From NCBI GenBank assembly GCA_938023415.1, contig CALHEE010000008.1, positions 1 to 36,990 on the forward strand: a stretch of DNA of 36,990 bases. Reading direction: 5' to 3'. Below, piece by piece: positions 8,192-15,587 of this stretch. The notes beneath the pieces were generated by a model that saw nothing but the letters and a program-made list of their open reading frames with translations, was not told the DNA's origin and did no database searches. Both the position numbers and the translations under genes were made by a program. Numbering within the stretch: position 1 is the first letter of the stretch; the number at the start of each line of letters is the position of its first letter. Source of the stretch: Minisyncoccota bacterium (GTDB lineage: Bacteria > Patescibacteriota > Minisyncoccia > Minisyncoccales > GBS-2).

Positions 8192-9619
8192 ATGAAGAAA
8201 AAGATAAAACAAATCTTTGCCCTTCTTTTTTTGGTACTCCTTAGTTTTTTCACTAGATTTTATCGCCTTGATTTCCCACCTAATGTCGTCTTTGACGAAG
8301 CCCACTTTGGTCTCTATGCCACAAAGTATCTTTCTCATCAATATTATTTTGATGTTCACCCCCCTTTGGGAAAGTTAATTTTTGGCTTGGTTGCCTTTTT
8401 GTCTAAAGCAGAACCTGGTTTTGATTTTGAAAAATCAAAAAGCTACGGAGACTTCAATTTTTTACCATTGAGAGCGATAGTCGCCTTTTTTGGCGTTTTT
8501 TTAATCATTTTAATATATTTTCTAGTCAAAGAATTAGGGTTTTCAGAAAAAACTGCCTTTTTTTCAGCTTTCTTTATGATATTTGATAATGCTCTTTTGC
8601 TTCAGTCGCGCTTAATTTTAATGGATATTTTTCTTTTATTTTTTATATTTCTTTCACTTTATCTTTATCTCTTGATTAAAAAAACTACCCCTTTTTCAAG
8701 AAGATGGTGGATTTTAAACTTTTTCTTAGGAATTTCTTTGGGGGCAGCAATTTCCATAAAGCTCATTGGATTAGGAATTCTCTTTCTTTTATGGTTATGG
8801 GAAATTTTTGAGGAAAGAGTTTTTTCAAAGGAAAAAAAAGAACTCTTTGTAAAAATAGGACTTTGGGCAATCTTGCCCCTTTTTCTCTTTTTTTTGTTTT
8901 TCCTTATTCATTTTTCTCTCCTTTGGGAAAATTGTAGCAAAAATTGTGGCTTTGTTTTGGAAGGAGAAATAATGCGAGCAAAAGCTGAAGGTATTTCTTT
9001 TTACCTACTTCTTAATACTCTTCCTGAAGGAAATATTTTTCAAAAAATTTTCAGAGAAATAAAAATGATAATGTGGAGCAATCTTTCTGGACAACGATGG
9101 GTTTTTGAAAGTCCTTTTTATCTCTGGCCCCTCATGTTTCAACCTTTTCCTTATTTTCACACTTTTTTAGATGAAAAGTGGATACTTATTGTTTTTTTAG
9201 GCAATCCTTTTGTTTGGTGGGGCTCTTTTTTCGGGATCTTGGTCTATTTATATTTGTTGATAAGAAATTTAATTGTTAAATTTAAGAAAAACCTGCCTCC
9301 TACTTTTTATTCTCCCAATTTAAGGCTTTTATTTTTGGGATTTATCATTTTTTGGGTTTCTTTTTTGATCATCCCCCGCTTTTTACTGTTATATCATTAT
9401 TTAACCGCTTTAGTTTTTGCAATTATTATTTTTTCCAATCTAATTGGTGAACTTTTCCAGAAGATCCCTCGATATTCAAATATTTTATTCTTTGGAACCT
9501 TAATTTTTTGTTTTTTAAGCTTTTTATTTTTTTCTCCTTTAACTTACGGATTTCCCATTTCAAAAACTCATTTTCTTGTTAAGAAATGGCTTCCTTTGTT
9601 CACCGTATGGATGAAATAA
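8192..9619 (+). CDS. PMT-family (GT39-like) membrane glycosyltransferase, copy 2
   Basis: A 475-residue paralogue of the protein at 4516: TRFYRLD, FDEAHFG (D35, E36), YLSHQYYFDVHPPLGK and FGLVAFLSKAEPGFDF match nearly residue for residue, with divergence in the central extracytoplasmic loop (about 230-330). The C-terminal half again has GNPFVWWGS and [10 protein letters not shown]. The start lies 1 nt after the stop of the ligase-like gene. It is the last gene before the terminator at 9658. Two copies with different central loops suggest different acceptors or sugar donors for one pathway. Confidence 0.88.
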   Translation: MKKKIKQIFALLFLVLLSFFTRFYRLDFPPNVVFDEAHFGLYATKYLSHQYYFDVHPPLGKLIFGLVAFLSKAEPGFDFEKSKSYGDFNFLPLRAIVAFFGVFLIILIYFLVKELGFSEKTAFFSAFFMIFDNALLLQSRLILMDIFLLFFIFLSLYLYLLIKKTTPFSRRWWILNFFLGISLGAAISIKLIGLGILFLLWLWEIFEERVFSKEKKELFVKIGLWAILPLFLFFLFFLIHFSLLWENCSKNCGFVLEGEIMRAKAEGISFYLLLNTLPEGNIFQKIFREIKMIMWSNLSGQRWVFESPFYLWPLMFQPFPYFHTFLDEKWILIVFLGNPFVWWGSFFGILVYLYLLIRNLIVKFKKNLPPTFYSPNLRLLFLGFIIFWVSFLIIPRFLLLYHYLTALVFAIIIFSNLIGELFQKIPRYSNILFFGTLIFCFLSFLFFSPLTYGFPISKTHFLVKKWLPLFTVWMK

Positions 9620-9657
9620 GGTTTCAGTCTCTTTCAGAATAAAGTCGTTGGCGCAAT

Positions 9658-9696
9658 TGGCTTTCTTCTTTACCCAAAAGCCATTTTTTATTTTAG
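9658..9696 (+). terminator. Intrinsic terminator after the glycan block
   Basis: TGGCTTT (9658-9664) pairs with AAAGCCA (9677-9683), followed by a run of six T and further T-rich sequence. It lies between the second PMT gene and gyrA. Confidence 0.65.
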
Positions 9697-9712
9697 CTAA
9701 GAAAAATTTTTG

Positions 9713-9740
9713 TTGACTTTTGAAGACAAAAAGATAAAAT
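9713..9740 (+). promoter_or_regulatory. Leaderless-type promoter of gyrA
   Basis: TTGACT (9713-9718), 16 nt spacer, TAAAAT (9735-9740). The -10 box ends 7 nt before the ATG at 9748, placing the start of transcription at or next to the start codon. Confidence 0.65.
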
Positions 9741-9747
9741 AAATTTT

Positions 9748-12204
9748 ATGATAAAAAAAATGAATGACTCTACAAGAGAAAAGATTTTGCCCAGAGAAAT
9801 CACTGAGGAAATGAAAGAATCTTACTTAGATTACGCCATGTCAGTAATAGTGGCGCGCGCTTTGCCTGATGTCAGAGATGGGTTAAAACCTGTTCAAAGG
9901 AGAATTTTGTACTCAATGTGGGAAATGGGTTTAACTAGTAATGCAAAATACCGAAAGTCAGCAGCAGTCACCGGCTATTGCATGGGTGCCTTTCATCCTC
10001 ATGGAGATGCTCCTATTTACGAAGCCTTAACGCGGATGGCTCAGGATTTTACTCTTCGTTATCCTTTAGTGGATGGACAGGGAAATTTTGGCAGTATTGA
10101 TGGGGATCCTCCAGCCAGTCAAAGATATACTGAGTGTCGCCTTTCAAAAATCGGAGAAGAAATGCTTAAGGATATTGAAAAAAACACCGTTGACTTTGTC
10201 GACAATTACGACGGGACAAGAAAAGAACCTCAGGTCTTGCCTTCTCCCTTGCCTCAGCTTTTACTCAATGGTTCACTGGGCATTGCGGTAGGGATGGCTA
10301 CCAACATTCCTCCCCACAATCTTTCTGAGGTTATCGACGCCTTAGTTTATCTTCTCGAACATCCAAAAGCTACCACTGAGGATCTTTTTAAATTCATTAA
10401 GGGCCCAGATTTTCCTACCGGCGGGGAAATTTTCAACCTCAAAGAAATCATCCAGGCTTATTCTCAAGGGAGAGGACCAATTTTAGTAAGAGGAAAAGCA
10501 GAAATTGAAGAAAAAGGGGAAGAAAAATTTCAAATTGTAATCAAAGAAATTCCTTTTCAGGTCCAAAAATCTTCCCTTTTAGAACAATTTGCTAATTTAG
10601 TTCAAGAAAAGAAAATTGAAGGAATTAAAAACATCAGGGATGAATCAGATAAAGAAGGATTGAGAATTGTTATTGAGCTTTCCCGCCAAACCAATCCTCA
10701 AAGAGTTTTAAATCAACTCTACAAGTTTAGTGATTTAGAAAAAGTTTTTCATCTAAATTTATTGGCTTTAGTAGATGGAATCCAGCCTCGGGTCTTAAAT
10801 TTAGTAGAACTGTTGAATGAATTTTTGGCTCACCGAAAAAAGGTTGTTGTTAAAAAAACAGAATATGATCTTCAGCAAGCAAAAGAGAGGGCCCATATTC
10901 TAGAGGGTTTATCAAAGTGTTTGGGAAAAATTAACGAGGTGATAAGAATAATAAAAGCTTCAGCTGACCGGGAAGAGGCAAAGAAAAAATTAATAAAACG
11001 ATTCAGATTGGATGAAATTCAAGCCAATGCCATTTTGGATACGAGGTTGGCTTCTTTAGCTAAATTAGAAAGAGAAAAAATTGAAAAAGAGTTAAAAGAA
11101 TTAAGATTAGAAATCAAAGAATTAACAAGCATTTTAAAAAATCCAGCAAAAATAAAAGAGGTGATGAAAAAAGAGTTTCTCCTTTTAAAAGAGAAATTCG
11201 GTGACGAAAGGAAAACAAAAGTTCACCTCCAAAAAGTAGGTGAAATTTCTGAAGAAGAATTAATTCCCTCAGAAGAGACAATTATCACTCTTACTGCGGG
11301 GGGGTATATTAAAAGAATCAATCCAAGAAATTATCGAATTCAAAGGAGAGGAGGAAAAGGAATGGTGGGAACGAAAACGATTGGGGAAGATGTGGTAGAA
11401 CATTTAATTTCTGCTAATACCCACGATTGGATTTTGTTCTTTACTGATTCTGGAAAGGTGTTTAAAATAAGGGTTTACGAAATTCCTGAAGCTCAAAGAT
11501 TAGCTAAGGGTAAAAGTCTTCATAATTTCTTGGAAATCTCATCCCAAGAAAAAATTTTATCTTTGGTTCCTTTAAGTAAAAAAGAAAAAGCAAAATATTT
11601 AGTGATGGTGACAAAAAATGGTATAATTAAAAAAACCGCCCTCACTGAATTCGAAAATATTCGGCGCTCAGGACTCATCGCTATCTTGTTAAAAAAGGAT
11701 GATTTATTAAGAAAGGTGGCGAAAAGCAGTGGTGAAGATGAAATTTTATTAGTCACGAAAAAAGGCCAGGCAATTAGGTTTAAAGAAAAGGAAATAAGAG
11801 AAATGGGAAGGCAGGCAGTTGGAGTTAGGGGAATAAGGTTGAGAAAGGGTGATGAGGTTGTGGGCATGGAAATTGTGACAAGGGAAAATTTAAAATCTAA
11901 AATTCAAAATTATTTGTTGGTCTTAACGGAAAATGGTTATTGCAAGCAAACTCCTCTGAAAGAATATAGACTGCAAAAAAAAGGAGGATGCGGAATAAAA
12001 ACAGCCAAAATTACAGAAAAAACCGGAAACCTTGTTGCCTCCAAGCTACTTGATAAAGAAGAGGACTTAATTGTCGTTTCTCAAAAAGGACAAATTCTCA
12101 GAACGAAAATTTCTCAGGTCCCAAAGCTTTCAAGGGGAACTCAAGGGGTGAAAATAATGAAACTGCAACCTGGAGATTTAGTCGCTTCTGCGACTTGTTT
12201 TTAA
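9748..12204 (+). CDS. gyrA: DNA gyrase subunit A
   Basis: An 818-residue type IIA topoisomerase subunit that cuts and rejoins DNA during negative supercoiling. The winged-helix breakage domain holds [10 protein letters not shown] (83-92) and catalytic Tyr127 (RYTE). A tower and coiled-coil region follow, then a C-terminal beta-pinwheel with the GyrA box QRRGGKG at about 530, which separates GyrA from ParC. At the quinolone-interaction positions equivalent to E. coli Ser83 and Asp87 the protein has Ala88 and Glu92. gyrB is not in the window. The promoter places the 5' end at about the ATG; M5 is another possible start. The methyltransferase gene follows within 8 nt. Confidence 0.97.
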   Translation: MIKKMNDSTREKILPREITEEMKESYLDYAMSVIVARALPDVRDGLKPVQRRILYSMWEMGLTSNAKYRKSAAVTGYCMGAFHPHGDAPIYEALTRMAQDFTLRYPLVDGQGNFGSIDGDPPASQRYTECRLSKIGEEMLKDIEKNTVDFVDNYDGTRKEPQVLPSPLPQLLLNGSLGIAVGMATNIPPHNLSEVIDALVYLLEHPKATTEDLFKFIKGPDFPTGGEIFNLKEIIQAYSQGRGPILVRGKAEIEEKGEEKFQIVIKEIPFQVQKSSLLEQFANLVQEKKIEGIKNIRDESDKEGLRIVIELSRQTNPQRVLNQLYKFSDLEKVFHLNLLALVDGIQPRVLNLVELLNEFLAHRKKVVVKKTEYDLQQAKERAHILEGLSKCLGKINEVIRIIKASADREEAKKKLIKRFRLDEIQANAILDTRLASLAKLEREKIEKELKELRLEIKELTSILKNPAKIKEVMKKEFLLLKEKFGDERKTKVHLQKVGEISEEELIPSEETIITLTAGGYIKRINPRNYRIQRRGGKGMVGTKTIGEDVVEHLISANTHDWILFFTDSGKVFKIRVYEIPEAQRLAKGKSLHNFLEISSQEKILSLVPLSKKEKAKYLVMVTKNGIIKKTALTEFENIRRSGLIAILLKKDDLLRKVAKSSGEDEILLVTKKGQAIRFKEKEIREMGRQAVGVRGIRLRKGDEVVGMEIVTRENLKSKIQNYLLVLTENGYCKQTPLKEYRLQKKGGCGIKTAKITEKTGNLVASKLLDKEEDLIVVSQKGQILRTKISQVPKLSRGTQGVKIMKLQPGDLVASATCF

Positions 12205-12212
12205 GTTTTTTT

Positions 12213-12731
12213 ATGGAAGAGTTTCTAAATCCAGAAGAGATTTTAAAAGAATTAAACCTGAAAAAAGAGATGGTGGCAGCTGATTTTGGTTGCGGATCTG
12301 GGGGCTGGACAATTCCCTTAGCAAAAATTCTGGCAAGGGGCAAGGTTTTTGCTATCGATATTTTAGAAGAACCTCTTTCTGCCCTCCGAGGAAAGATGAG
12401 GACTGAGAAAGTTTTTAATATCGATCCTTTAAGAGCTGATGTGGAAAAAGGAACAAGCTTGCTAAGTGAAAGTTGTGATTTAGTTTTAATGACCAATCTT
12501 TTATTTGAGGTAGAAGATATTGAAAAAGTTTTAAAAGAAGGGAAAAGAGTTTTAAAAAAAGGAGGAAAAATTTTAGTTGTTGATTGGGAAAAAGATAATC
12601 CCCTTACCCCTGAAATTGAATTTTGTTCCATTGAAAAAGTAAAAGAAATTGCTCAAAAACTTGATTTAAAAATAGAAAGAGAATTTAAGGCTGGGGCTTA
12701 CCATTGGGGATTAATTTTAGAAAAGTATTGA
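12213..12731 (+). CDS. Class I SAM-dependent methyltransferase
   Basis: A 172-residue methyltransferase of the UbiE/Methyltransf_11 kind. Motif I is DFGCGSGGW (about 24-32), the acidic end of strand 2 is AIDI (about 48-51), and later strands are CDLVLMTNLLFEV and GGKILVVDWEKDN. The substrate is unknown. A TTG at 12195 would give six extra residues inside gyrA; the ATG at 12213 is preferred, though neither start has a Shine-Dalgarno. It is probably cotranscribed with gyrA. Confidence 0.85.
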   Translation: MEEFLNPEEILKELNLKKEMVAADFGCGSGGWTIPLAKILARGKVFAIDILEEPLSALRGKMRTEKVFNIDPLRADVEKGTSLLSESCDLVLMTNLLFEVEDIEKVLKEGKRVLKKGGKILVVDWEKDNPLTPEIEFCSIEKVKEIAQKLDLKIEREFKAGAYHWGLILEKY

Positions 12732-12757
12732 CCGATTATTTTTGAGGCTGTTAAAAT
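12728..12757 (+). promoter_or_regulatory. Leaderless-type promoter of the pilin cluster
   Basis: TTGACC (12728-12733), 18 nt spacer, TAAAAT (12752-12757). The -10 box ends 6 nt before the ATG at 12764. Confidence 0.6.
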
Positions 12758-12763
12758 AAAAAA

Positions 12764-13078
12764 ATGAAAATTTTATTCTCAAATCTCTGGGAAATATTTT
12801 TCCCTAAATGCCAGGCGGTGACAGTCACTTTTACCAACCCTTTGGCTACTCAAGACTTTCGAGCTTTCATTGACAATATTCTCAATATCATCTTTACTGT
12901 TGGCCTACCTCTCTCAGTGGTGATGATGCTAATAGGTGGAATTTTAATTGTCTCAGCAGGAGGAGATCAATCGCAAATTGAAAAAGGAAAAAAAATACTT
13001 TTTTACACCCTGGTAGGACTTACCCTTCTCTTTATGGCGCGGGGCCTTGTAGAATTAATGGATTATTTGATAAGATAA
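12764..13078 (+). CDS. T4SS-type pilin-like membrane protein, copy 1
   Basis: A 104-residue protein with two TM helices (about 39-62 and 76-95) joined by a short conserved hinge, SAGGDQSQIEKGKK. This matches the pattern of the T4SS_pilin (VirB2/TrbC-like) family common in Patescibacteria; the family call is from recognition only. The N-terminus is weakly hydrophobic and lacks a clear AxA cleavage site. First of four tandem paralogues. No VirB4, coupling protein or relaxase gene is nearby, so a conjugation role cannot be claimed. Confidence 0.75.
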   Translation: MKILFSNLWEIFFPKCQAVTVTFTNPLATQDFRAFIDNILNIIFTVGLPLSVVMMLIGGILIVSAGGDQSQIEKGKKILFYTLVGLTLLFMARGLVELMDYLIR

Positions 13079-13082
13079 TTTA

Positions 13083-13409
13083 ATGAAAAAAAATTATTTA
13101 TTTTTGATCTTTACAAATTTGATTTTTCCTTTTAAAATTTTAGCTGGAGGGGTCCAACTTCAACCACCGATTAGTGCCACTTCTATTCCGGAAGTAATTG
13201 AAAGATTGAGTAATTTTATTTTCACTTTAGCTATTTATTTTCTTCCGGTGGTTGCAGTAAGTGCAGGCATTTTTCTGATCACTGCCGGTGGCAATATTCA
13301 ACAGATTGAAAGAGGAAAAAAATTGATAATATATGGATTGATTGGTTTTGTGATCATTTTGGTCGCCACTGGCTTAATTAGGTTGTTCCGAGAGACCTTT
13401 TTAAGATGA
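13083..13409 (+). CDS. T4SS-type pilin-like membrane protein, copy 2
   Basis: A 108-residue protein: signal-like segment MKKNYLFLIFTNLIFPFKIL (likely cleavage near residue 21-22), a short linker, TM at about 45-70, conserved hinge ITAGGNIQQIERGKK, and a second TM ending in GLIRLFRE. It follows copy 1 by 4 nt. It differs from copies 3 and 4 by having N in place of D in the AGG(D/N) motif and no LPTV stretch before TM1. Confidence 0.75.
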   Translation: MKKNYLFLIFTNLIFPFKILAGGVQLQPPISATSIPEVIERLSNFIFTLAIYFLPVVAVSAGIFLITAGGNIQQIERGKKLIIYGLIGFVIILVATGLIRLFRETFLR

Positions 13410-13429
13410 AAGATAAGTTTTAAGGGCGA

Positions 13430-13466
13430 TTTTAAAAAAGGTCGAAAATTTTAAAAAGGTCGAAAA
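13430..13466 (+). repeat. Two tandem copies of an 18-19 nt element before pilin copy 3
   Basis: TTTTAAAAAAGGTCGAAAA (13430-13448) is followed directly by TTTTAAAAAGGTCGAAAA (13449-13466), differing by one A. A weaker third version (TTTTAAGGGCGAT) sits just upstream. The pair lies 20 nt before the ATG at 13487, in the longest gap of the pilin cluster. Confidence 0.8.
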
Positions 13467-13486
13467 TTAATTAAATAATTTAATTT

Positions 13487-13843
13487 ATGACAAAAAAGGC
13501 TTTGGCAATTTTCTCCCTGCTTGTTCTCTTTTTTGCCCAGATGGTTTTTGCCCAAGATGAAACATTTCCCTGGGGAGGAGCAAGTCCTCGATTCACTCTT
13601 CCGACCGTGAGATTGGAAGCAACCGTAAAGAGAATCACTGATGTGATTTTCTATTTGCTCGTTTTGATTGCAGTGATCATGGTCATTTGGGGAGGTGTGG
13701 TTTTGGCGACTGCAGGTGGAGATCCAGCAAAGGTAGATTTAGCCAGACATTTGATTATGTACTCTCTCATTGCCATTGCTGTTGGGGCAATTTCTTGGGG
13801 ATTGGTCAATCTCGTCGCCAGTTACATTGCCAGATTAAGTTAA
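13487..13843 (+). CDS. T4SS-type pilin-like membrane protein, copy 3
   Basis: A 118-residue protein with a clear Sec signal peptide (cleavage expected after VFA, residue 22), then RFTLPTVRLEATVKRITDV, TM1 with IMVIWGGVVLATAGGDPAKVDLARH, and TM2 ending SWGLVNLVASYIARL. It is very close to copy 4. The mature part of about 95 residues fits a two-helix VirB2-like pilin. The 77 nt gap before it holds a tandem repeat and an AT-rich stretch, so it may be regulated separately from copies 1 and 2. Confidence 0.8.
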   Translation: MTKKALAIFSLLVLFFAQMVFAQDETFPWGGASPRFTLPTVRLEATVKRITDVIFYLLVLIAVIMVIWGGVVLATAGGDPAKVDLARHLIMYSLIAIAVGAISWGLVNLVASYIARLS

Positions 13844-13853
13844 TTGAAGAAAA

Positions 13854-13885
13854 AGAGGGGGAGAGAAAATGGTCACTCCCCCTCT
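13854..13885 (+). promoter_or_regulatory. Hairpin between pilin copies 3 and 4
   Basis: AGAGGGGGA (13854-13862) pairs perfectly with TCCCCCTCT (13877-13885), a 9 bp GC-rich stem with a 14 nt loop. No T-run follows, so it is not a normal intrinsic terminator; it may instead stabilise an mRNA end or set expression of copy 4. It argues against the in-frame ATG at 13869, which lies in the loop. Confidence 0.55.
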
Positions 13886-13913
13886 CTCAATTAGCAAGTT
13901 AAAAAAATCTAAA

Positions 13914-14234
13914 ATGAATAAAAGATTTTTTATCTTTTTCTTTTTGATTTTCCCAATTTTTGCCTTTGCCCAAGATCCTCAACTTCTTACTCTTCCGACT
14001 GTCCAAATAGGAGTAATAATGAAACGCTTAGCTGATGTTTTATTTACGATTTTGGTTTTTTTATCAGTGGTCTTTGTAATTGCAGGTGGTATTACTTTTG
14101 TCAGCGCAGGTGGTGATCCTAATAGAGTGGAGACAGCAAAAAGGATGATTATTTATTCTTTAATAGGGATTGCCCTGGGGGCAGTTTCATTTGGCCTTGT
14201 AAATTTGTTTTACAGTTATCTCACGAGGAGATAA
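13914..14234 (+). CDS. T4SS-type pilin-like membrane protein, copy 4
   Basis: A 106-residue protein. Signal peptide MNKRFFIFFFLIFPIFAFA is cut after AFA (residue 19) to leave QDPQLL. LLTLPTVQIGVIMKRLADV, TM1, the hinge SAGGDPNRVETAKR and TM2 ending SFGLVNLFYSYLTRR follow. The ATG at 13914 is chosen over 13869 because the signal peptide begins there and the earlier ATG falls in a hairpin loop. It aligns closely with copy 3 (LPTV, AGGDP, IIYSLIGIA). It is the last gene before the convergent hsp20. Confidence 0.8.
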   Translation: MNKRFFIFFFLIFPIFAFAQDPQLLTLPTVQIGVIMKRLADVLFTILVFLSVVFVIAGGITFVSAGGDPNRVETAKRMIIYSLIGIALGAVSFGLVNLFYSYLTRR

Positions 14235-14254
14235 AGAAATTGATGTTTAAATTT

Positions 14255-14821
14255 TTATTCTTGAGGAACAATTTTTCTTTTTTTCTCTCTTAAAAGCTTT
14301 GGCATTTTGATTGTCAAAATTCCCTCTTTAAGAAAGGCCTCAATCCGATTGGGATCAATTTCCACCGGTAATATAATTTGACGAGAAAATCTTCCCCAAT
14401 AACATTCTTTGATAAGATACTCTGCGTTTTCTACTGTTGGGTTTTTTCTTTCCCCTCTAATGGTGAGAATATCTTTTTCAAGCTCAATATCCAAGTCTTC
14501 TGCTTTCACTCCGGCAATCGGAGATTGAAGATATAAATTTTCTTCTGTCTGAAAAACATCAACCACTAGTTGCCCCTCTGGTTCAAGCCAATCTTCTTTT
14601 TTCTCTTCTAAAACCTTTTCTCTTTCTTTCTCTTCTTGTGTCACCTCAGTTTTTTCTTTTACAGAAGGGGTCACCTTTTTTGAAATTTTTTCTTTTTCTC
14701 TTTCGCTTTCTTTTGATTTTTTTGGCCTTTCTCTTTGAACTTTTTCAGGTTCTTTTTGTTCTGGGGTTACCTCTTCAATCCCCATCCCCCGTTTTAATTT
14801 TTCTAAAAATGAACTAGCCAT
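14255..14821 (-). CDS. Small heat-shock protein Hsp20 / alpha-crystallin
   Basis: A 188-residue protein. Residues 1-20 are normal, about 20-75 are almost entirely E/K/R/S/V and likely disordered, and about 82-180 form an alpha-crystallin domain (VDVFQTEENLYLQSPIAGV, ILTIRGERK, the beta-strand after CYWGRFSRQI, and the GILTIKMPK C-terminal strand). The tail is KRKIVPQE. It would bind unfolding proteins without ATP. The long charged N-terminal region replaces the usual hydrophobic arm that controls oligomer size. It starts 8 nt after prsW; a possible promoter (TTGCAA-N16-TAAAAT) lies over the end of prsW. Confidence 0.93.
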   Translation of the reverse strand: MASSFLEKLKRGMGIEEVTPEQKEPEKVQRERPKKSKESEREKEKISKKVTPSVKEKTEVTQEEKEREKVLEEKKEDWLEPEGQLVVDVFQTEENLYLQSPIAGVKAEDLDIELEKDILTIRGERKNPTVENAEYLIKECYWGRFSRQIILPVEIDPNRIEAFLKEGILTIKMPKLLREKKRKIVPQE

Positions 14822-14829
14822 ATCTTTTT

Positions 14830-15585
14830 TTATTTTACTATCTCACATAGACCTTGCAATTTTTTTAATCTTTTAAAGCCTAAAGAGAGAAAGATGGCAG
14901 ATCCTAGCAAAATGCTCACTATTCCGATTAAATAAAAAGCTAATAATGCTGAAGAAAAAAATGAGATTTCTCCCGCGCTCGTTCCCACTGTCTGACCAAT
15001 TTTAATAATAAAGAAATTAAAAAATCCATGCAAGAGAACGCTCAAGCTTATCCCAGAAAAAAAATGAAAAAGTTCTTTTTTGGGTTGATAGAAGGAATAG
15101 GCCAAAAAGTAACCTAAGATTCCTGAACAAAGAGCATGTAAAAATACTGCTCCCAAAAAGCGGAAAGAGGCGACCAAAACTATTTTTAAAAATTGAAGTT
15201 GGTAAAAAATCAAAAAGAAACTGTTTTCAAAAGCAGCAAAGCCTAAAGCAGCAATGATGCAATATAAAATGACATCTGTGGGTTCGTCCAATTCTGAACT
15301 TTTTAATACCTTATCTTTCACTACTAAATACTTCATCATCTCTTCAGGTAGAGCAATGCAAAAAAGATAATAAAAGAGAGAGCTTAAGGGCAATTTACTC
15401 AAAAGAGAAAATAAACTAGAGGTGCCCAATTCAATGAGAATGGTCGGTAAAGTAGCTAACATTCCCCAAATGAAAATTTTAATCACCATGTAATTTGGCT
15501 CAGGATGAACATCTTTTCTCAAATAAAAAAGTAGCCAGATAATGCTCGGTAAAATGCCAAAAATGAGATAAAGTAAATAAACCAT
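14830..15585 (-). CDS. prsW: PrsW-family intramembrane metalloprotease
   Basis: A 251-residue protein with about seven or eight TM helices. The diagnostic motifs are PEEMMKY (about 91-97, EExxK-type), GFAAFEN (about 117-123) and HALCSGILGY (about 152-161), which supply the metal ligands and catalytic Glu in the PrsW/CPBP-like group. In Bacillus PrsW starts site-1 cleavage of an anti-sigma factor; no anti-sigma factor is seen here, so the substrate is unknown. It begins 2 nt after the valS stop and is likely cotranscribed. Confidence 0.85.
   Translation of the reverse strand: MVYLLYLIFGILPSIIWLLFYLRKDVHPEPNYMVIKIFIWGMLATLPTILIELGTSSLFSLLSKLPLSSLFYYLFCIALPEEMMKYLVVKDKVLKSSELDEPTDVILYCIIAALGFAAFENSFFLIFYQLQFLKIVLVASFRFLGAVFLHALCSGILGYFLAYSFYQPKKELFHFFSGISLSVLLHGFFNFFIIKIGQTVGTSAGEISFFSSALLAFYLIGIVSILLGSAIFLSLGFKRLKKLQGLCEIVK
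14832..14859 (-). promoter_or_regulatory. Possible promoter of hsp20
   Basis: TTGCAA (14854-14859), 16 nt spacer, TAAAAT (14832-14837), inside the 3' end of prsW; the -10 ends 10 nt from the hsp20 ATG. Confidence 0.35.
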
Positions 15586-15587
15586 GT

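Noticed and set aside
12195-12212. A TTG start for the methyltransferase
   Set aside because: It adds a poorly conserved, gyrA-overlapping MFLSFF stretch; the ATG at 12213 is a better start.
12764-14234. The pilin cluster as part of a conjugative element
   Set aside because: No mating-pair ATPase, coupling protein, relaxase or att-like repeat is in the window, so such a claim cannot be supported.
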